Assembly: GCA_004017275.1 (NCBI GenBank)
Contig: SAKE01000020.1
Coordinates: 43,685-107,684 of the forward strand
Source: Mesorhizobium sp.
GTDB lineage: Bacteria > Pseudomonadota > Alphaproteobacteria > Rhizobiales > Rhizobiaceae
DNA: 64,000 nucleotides
Direction: 5' to 3'
Every line of letters begins with the position of its first letter. The first letter of the stretch is position 1. Positions 60,374-64,000 of this stretch are shown here, in pieces. A model generated the notes under the pieces. That model made no database searches, was not told the DNA's origin, and saw nothing but the letters and a program-made list of their open reading frames with translations. A program made the translations under genes and the position numbers.

Positions 60374-60949
60374 ATGACGCATTTCATCATCCTGCCCGGT
60401 AGCGGGGGTTCAGGCCCGGCACATTGGCAATCGCGCTGGGAAAACGCCAACCCGGCGATGCAGCGTTTCCAGCCATCGAGCTGGGATCTGCCCGATTTCA
60501 CCGACTGGCTGGCGGCACTGGAGGCCGCCGTCATCCAGGCGCCCGAGCCGCCGGTGCTGGTCGCGCACAGCCTGTCCTGCCTGCTGATCGCCCATTGGCA
60601 GAAGATTTCGCAGAGGCCGGTAAGGGCGGCTTTGCTGGCCGGCGTTCCCGACCCGAAATCGGCGGTCTTCCCCGGCTATGGGATGCCTTTCGCCGGAATT
60701 CCCGTGGGCCGGTTGCGCTTTGCCTCGCTGGTGGTGACCAGCACCAACGATCCTTACGGCTCACCGGAGTATGCCGAAGCGAGGGCGAAGCAATGGGGCA
60801 GCCGCTTCGTCGTCATCGGCCCTGCCGGCCACATCAATGCCGAGAGCGGTCTGGGCGACTGGCAGCAAGGTCTCGATCTACTCAACGGTTTCGTTTCCGA
60901 GGTTGAGGCGCCTGATTCCGACGGAACCGCGGTGGTCAGGGACCGGTGA
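60374..60949 (+). CDS. RBBP9/YdeN-family alpha/beta hydrolase
   Basis: A 191-aa serine hydrolase. The N-terminal FIILPGSGGSGPAHWQSRWE, the nucleophile in LVAHSLSCLLIAHW (H-S-L-S) and the catalytic His in GPAGHINAESGLGDWQQG fit the RBBP9/YdeN family. Substrates are unknown, probably small esters. Overlaps the DUF922 gene by 14 bp at their 3' ends. Divergent from the Lrp gene, which may control it. Confidence 0.9.
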   Translation: MTHFIILPGSGGSGPAHWQSRWENANPAMQRFQPSSWDLPDFTDWLAALEAAVIQAPEPPVLVAHSLSCLLIAHWQKISQRPVRAALLAGVPDPKSAVFPGYGMPFAGIPVGRLRFASLVVTSTNDPYGSPEYAEARAKQWGSRFVVIGPAGHINAESGLGDWQQGLDLLNGFVSEVEAPDSDGTAVVRDR

Positions 60950-61538
60950 CGAGGGAAAAAACCAGTTTCTGCAAATTGCCGCCATTGCCGAATTCGACGC
61001 GGTCGAAATCGCGGCTTGCCTGCACCCGCGCCTTCGATATCGCGTCGAGGCGGCGGACCACCTCGGCCCTGGTCTTGCTGCATTTGGGATCGTCGGCAAG
61101 CGTCAGGCCGTCCGTCACCGCTTGGATGTCGTGGACCATCTGGACCATGCTGGCGCCATGCACCTTCTCATGGGCGGCGACGCCGGCGATGAAGGTGTCC
61201 CAGTTCTTCTGGACGGCAGGTGGCAGGGAGCCGGAGGGTTTTGGCAAAGTGTAGGTGATGATCAGCTTAGGTCGGCCCGCTGTCAGCACGCAGTCCTTGG
61301 CACTGGGCTTGTAGTCCCTGAGCCCCCAGGTCAGCTTGAAATTGGTGTAGGCGATGGCGCGGGCAATGCCGAGCTTTGGCCCTTTCTCGCCGATCGAGCG
61401 GTAGAGCTCGGCGCCGCTCTGGCCCGAAATAGCGTAGGGCTCGATCTTCTCGACCGGCTTCCACTCGGCATGGGCGGTGAGCGGGGTGGCAAGCAAGGCC
61501 ACCGTCAGAAGACAGAGATGAACACAGGCTCTCAACAC
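60936..61538 (-). CDS. DUF922 secreted Zn-dependent protease-like protein
   Basis: A 200-aa protein. A signal peptide (LCLLTVALLATPLTAHA, cut before EW) and a HEKVHG zinc motif (HEXXH) in DTFIAGVAAHEKVHGASMVQ fit DUF922. Probably periplasmic or secreted. GTG 61538 has GGAG 6 nt upstream and gives a proper signal peptide; the frame open to 61622 lacks support. Confidence 0.82.
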   Translation of the reverse strand: MLRACVHLCLLTVALLATPLTAHAEWKPVEKIEPYAISGQSGAELYRSIGEKGPKLGIARAIAYTNFKLTWGLRDYKPSAKDCVLTAGRPKLIITYTLPKPSGSLPPAVQKNWDTFIAGVAAHEKVHGASMVQMVHDIQAVTDGLTLADDPKCSKTRAEVVRRLDAISKARVQASRDFDRVEFGNGGNLQKLVFSLVTGP

Positions 61539-61654
61539 AACGCTCTCCAAACCGAATGGCTTTGGCGGACAGGGCGATGCCACCGGATGGCTTTTCCTAT
61601 ATGCTGCCGGCGGGTGCTGCAAATGCCCTGGAGGCAGTCAATTGGGGGGAAGTC

Positions 61655-62149
61655 ATGAGAGCTGGATATCTCGTCGTCGCCGGTGCGGTCGCGCTCCTGC
61701 AGGCCGCGCAGCCGGTGTTTGCCGCGTCTTGCGCTGGCTGGAGCGCCAAGATGGAGGAAGACGAAGGCGGCAGTGTGCTGACGGCCTCGGTCTGCGGCGG
61801 GCCGAAAGGCGATGCGCATCTGATGCTGACCTGCTTCGACACGCCGGTGCTGAGCTACGATCTCGGTGCGACCGGCCAGCAACTGGAGCCTGGCATCAGC
61901 GGTTCGTTCGCGTTCAAGGCCGACGGCAAGACGGTGGCCAAGACGCTGCAGCTGGAGGCCATGTATAATTACTTCGTGGTCAACCTGGCGAAAGCCGATC
62001 CGTTGCTCGACCTATTGCGCGGGAAGGGCGATGTGTTGGTCAGCTCAGCCAAATACGGCGAGATCAATTTTCCGCTGAAGGGCTCGAGCGCCGCCATCGG
62101 CAAAGTTCTGGCGCAGTGCGGCAAGGCCGGGCCGGCAGATGGCGATTGA
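61655..62149 (+). CDS. Exported hypothetical protein
   Basis: A 164-aa protein. Signal peptide RAGYLVVAGAVALLQAAQPV with cut near AASCA. Four Cys (ASCAGW, SVCGG, LTCFD, LAQCGK) may form disulfides. No family recognised. ATG 61655 has GGGGGAAGT directly upstream. Divergent from the DUF922 gene, and a regulatory link is unproven. Confidence 0.72.
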   Translation: MRAGYLVVAGAVALLQAAQPVFAASCAGWSAKMEEDEGGSVLTASVCGGPKGDAHLMLTCFDTPVLSYDLGATGQQLEPGISGSFAFKADGKTVAKTLQLEAMYNYFVVNLAKADPLLDLLRGKGDVLVSSAKYGEINFPLKGSSAAIGKVLAQCGKAGPADGD

Positions 62150-62202
62150 TCGGTGGGGTACTGCCGGGTTCGAAGGGTCCGGTTGCTGAATCTCGAACGC
62201 TC

Positions 62203-62377
62203 GCGCTGCCCCTCATTGTCCTGCCGGACATTTCTCCCCGTATAGTGACGGGGAGAAAGGGGCGGCTTCAATGCCGACGCTGTAACGCTGGCGATTGGCG
62301 AAATCATCAGACACCTGTCCTTCTCCCCGTCACTATACGGGGAGAAGATGCCGGCAGGCAGATGAGGGGCGGCGCCA
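62203..62377. repeat. RIME-like inverted-repeat element, copy 7
   Basis: GCGCTGCCCCTCATTG at the left and its inverse ending GATGAGGGGCGGCGC at the right, with CTCCCCGTATAGTGACGGGG and CCCCGTCACTATACGGGG arms. The right arm resembles the fragment at 63921. Confidence 0.85.
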
Positions 62378-62442
62378 GCGTCCGGTGAGGAGTGTATTCA
62401 AATCTTGCCGCCGCGAGGGCCTCGCGATATCTCCGCACCAAG

Positions 62443-62475
62443 ACCCTGGGATCCATGCCGCGACCTTGGCCGAAG
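62443..62475. repeat. Fragment of the second dispersed-repeat family
   Basis: CCTGGGATCCATGCCGCGAC resembles the core of the 36357 element. Only one arm is present. The rest of 62378-62599 shows nothing clear. Confidence 0.4.
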
Positions 62476-62599
62476 CGCAGCGGAGCCTCGGGCTTTTCCT
62501 GGAATTGCTACGGCCCCATACCGCGCCCGTTCCGCGTCGGCGCCGACTGGCGTATAGCGGAAGGCTTTCAGGCACTATTCAAATCGCCTGACAAAGCGG

Positions 62600-62626
62600 A
62601 TATAGGTCAGCCAAGTTGACCTATAT
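62600..62626. promoter_or_regulatory. Perfect 10-bp inverted repeat before the aminotransferase gene
   Basis: ATATAGGTCA-N7-TGACCTATAT is a perfect inverted repeat ending 23 bp before the TTG start. Half-site spacing (17 bp centre to centre) fits a dimeric repressor or activator. The right half includes TTGACC, which might also be a -35. Confidence 0.75.
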
Positions 62627-62649
62627 TGCAACGTCCGGGGAGGTGTGTC

Positions 62650-63858
62650 TTGACCTTGATGAACCTGTTGGCTTCGCGCTCGTCGCGCATGAAGGCGTCG
62701 GAAATCCGCGAGCTTCTGAAGCTGCTCGACCAGCCCGACATCATCTCGTTTGCCGGCGGCATTCCCGATCCGGCGCTGTTTCCGGCCGAGGCGATCCGCG
62801 ACGCCTATGCTTCGGTGCTGGGCGGCGCGGAGGCGGGCGCGGCGCTGCAGTACCAGGTCTCGGAAGGTTTTTTGCCACTGCGGCGCTGGCTGGCCGGGCA
62901 GATGGGCAAGCTCGGCGTTGCCTGCGACGAGGCCAACATCTTCATCACCTCCGGCTCGCAGCAGGCGCTGGATTATCTGGGCAAGCTGTTCCTGTCGCCC
63001 GGCGATACCGCGCTGGTGACATGGCCGACCTATCTCGGCGCGCTGCAGGCCTTCAACGCCTATGAGCCGCGCTACGACCGGTTGACCCCGGCCGGCGGCA
63101 ACATGACGCCCGATGCCTATCGTGCGGCGGCGGCTGCAAATGGCGGCAAGGTCAAATTTGCCTATCTGGTGCCGGATTTCGCCAATCCGACCGGCAACAC
63201 GCTGGACAGGCAGCAGCGCGAAGCGGTGCTCGACCTCGCCGGTGAACTCGACATCGCCGTCATCGAGGACGCCGCCTATCGCGCGCTGCGCTATGACGGC
63301 GACGGCGTGCCGCCGATCCTGGCGCTCGACTGCATCAGGTCCGGCGGCATCGACAAGGCGCGCACGCTCTATTGCGGCTCGTTTTCGAAAATCCTGTCGC
63401 CAGGCATGCGTGTCGGCTGGGTGTGTGCGCCGCGTCACATCGTTGAGAAGCTTGTGCTGATGAAACAGGCCTCCGACCTGCACAGCCCGTCGATCAACCA
63501 GGTGGTGATGCATCGCGTCGCCGAGGCCGTGTTCGACGGCCAGGTGGAAAAACTCATCGGCGCCTACCGCGAGCGCCGCGACGGGCTGCTCGCGGCTCTG
63601 GAAGCCAATATGCCGGAAGGCGTGACCTGGAGCCGTCCGGAAGGCGGCATGTTCGTCTGGGTGACGCTGCCCGAAGGGTCCGACGCCACCGAACTTCTGG
63701 CGCGGGCGGTGAAGGAGGCGCGTGTCGCCTTCGTGCCCGGCAGCGCGTTCTATGCCGACGGCACCGGGCGCAACACGCTGCGGCTGTCCTTCACGCTCGC
63801 CGACCGCCGCGCGGTGAGCGAGGGCATTCCAAGGCTGGCGGCCATATTGAAGGGGTAA
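62650..63858 (+). CDS. PLP-dependent aminotransferase (class I, MocR-type fold)
   Basis: A 402-aa fold-type I aminotransferase. PLP residues: SGSQQALDYLGKLFLSPGD, DFANPTGNTLD, and the Schiff-base Lys in GSFSKILSPGMRVGW. It resembles 2-aminoadipate/valine-type (MocR-like C-terminal) aminotransferases. TTG 62650 is used, with GGAGG 6 nt upstream; ATG 62659 is possible but the spacing is poor. The 10-bp operator precedes it. Confidence 0.9.
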   Translation: MTLMNLLASRSSRMKASEIRELLKLLDQPDIISFAGGIPDPALFPAEAIRDAYASVLGGAEAGAALQYQVSEGFLPLRRWLAGQMGKLGVACDEANIFITSGSQQALDYLGKLFLSPGDTALVTWPTYLGALQAFNAYEPRYDRLTPAGGNMTPDAYRAAAAANGGKVKFAYLVPDFANPTGNTLDRQQREAVLDLAGELDIAVIEDAAYRALRYDGDGVPPILALDCIRSGGIDKARTLYCGSFSKILSPGMRVGWVCAPRHIVEKLVLMKQASDLHSPSINQVVMHRVAEAVFDGQVEKLIGAYRERRDGLLAALEANMPEGVTWSRPEGGMFVWVTLPEGSDATELLARAVKEARVAFVPGSAFYADGTGRNTLRLSFTLADRRAVSEGIPRLAAILKG

Positions 63859-63920
63859 GGGCGGGCGGCGGAGAAGATGGCCACCGATTTATGCCGGAGA
63901 CGGGCCAATAGCCGAAGCTG

Positions 63921-63945
63921 GCGCGGCCCCTCATCTGCCTGCCGG
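63921..63945. repeat. Truncated RIME-like arm
   Basis: GCGCGGCCCCTCATCTGCCT followed by GCCGG, then breaks off. Other copies continue CAT-CTCTCC or CAT-CTTCTCC here. The following sequence looks like an IS end, so the element was probably split by insertion. Confidence 0.6.
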
Positions 63946-64000
63946 TGTCCAGCCGATAGATGGGTAACAGATTGAACCGGATACATAGGTAACAGTTCTC
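63946..64000. mobile_element. Possible IS end (terminus only)
   Basis: Starting with TGTCCAGCCGATAG, it has two copies of GGTAACAG (63963-63970 and 63988-63995, 25 bp apart), like the repeated transposase sites at IS ends of the IS21/IS481 type. It truncates the RIME-like arm. Most of the element, if real, is beyond the window. Confidence 0.5.

Noticed and set aside
1..64000. rRNA, tRNA, prophage or integrative element
   Set aside because: No conserved RNA gene motifs, no integrase, capsid or conjugation genes seen.

Overview
The window looks like a chromosomal segment of a GC-rich alphaproteobacterium in the Rhizobiales, most likely Mesorhizobium or a close relative. This is inferred from the gene families (two polyol/sugar ABC loci, NfeD-slipin, paoABC-type oxidoreductase), a GTTC-N7-GTTC SOS box in front of dinB, and at least seven copies of a RIME-like inverted-repeat element with ATCTCCCCC...GGGGGAGAT or CTCCCCGT...ACGGGGAG arms. 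No rRNA, tRNA, CRISPR array or prophage was seen. An IS end may enter at the right edge.

Layout. 1-3292 (minus) is the N-terminal 1097 codons of a very repetitive T5SS-type autotransporter passenger that runs off the left edge, next to an AraC regulator and a LuxR-type regulator. 6065-8196 is an nfeD-slipin membrane protease operon. 8218-10255 is a LysR/quinone-oxidoreductase divergent pair. 10455-14217 (minus) is a three-gene molybdenum hydroxylase operon (2Fe-2S, FAD and molybdopterin subunits) divergent from a TetR gene with a perfect 14-bp palindrome. 15280-24886 holds a bestrophin, a VOC protein, an alcohol dehydrogenase, a DUF899 protein, a winged-helix regulator, a beta-propeller, an aldo/keto reductase, a cupin and a GntR/FCD regulator. 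25309-26811 encodes a stand-alone HerA-like ATPase.

26875-36230 (minus) is a sugar or polyol catabolic locus: RpiR regulator, SDR, mannitol-dehydrogenase-family enzyme, TIM-barrel isomerase, periplasmic binding protein, ABC ATPase and two permeases. 36568-46060 (plus) is a second locus: Gfo/Idh/MocA oxidoreductase, AraC regulator, XylF-like binding protein, single-domain ATPase, permease, SDR, FGGY pentulokinase and a bicupin. The SDR plus FGGY kinase suggests pentitol to pentulose to pentulose-5-phosphate, for example ribitol via D-ribulose.

46183-63858 is a mixed region: excalibur protein, DinB under an SOS box, two HxlR regulators, a dihydrofolate-reductase-like protein, a 2OG oxygenase, Ada, a PAS-PAS-GGDEF-EAL protein, a BKACE-like protein, an SDR, a second Gfo/Idh protein, an Lrp regulator with a divergent hydrolase, a DUF922 protease-like protein and a PLP aminotransferase behind a perfect 10-bp inverted repeat.

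The most unusual signals are regulatory. An 11-bp motif TGAGATGCTCA is arranged in tandem with an exact 22-bp period in two different intergenic regions (19449 and 23472). There are matching RpiR operator candidates, a compact promoter-hairpin-terminator unit at 21601, and a heptanucleotide tandem repeat between the SDR and the pentulokinase.
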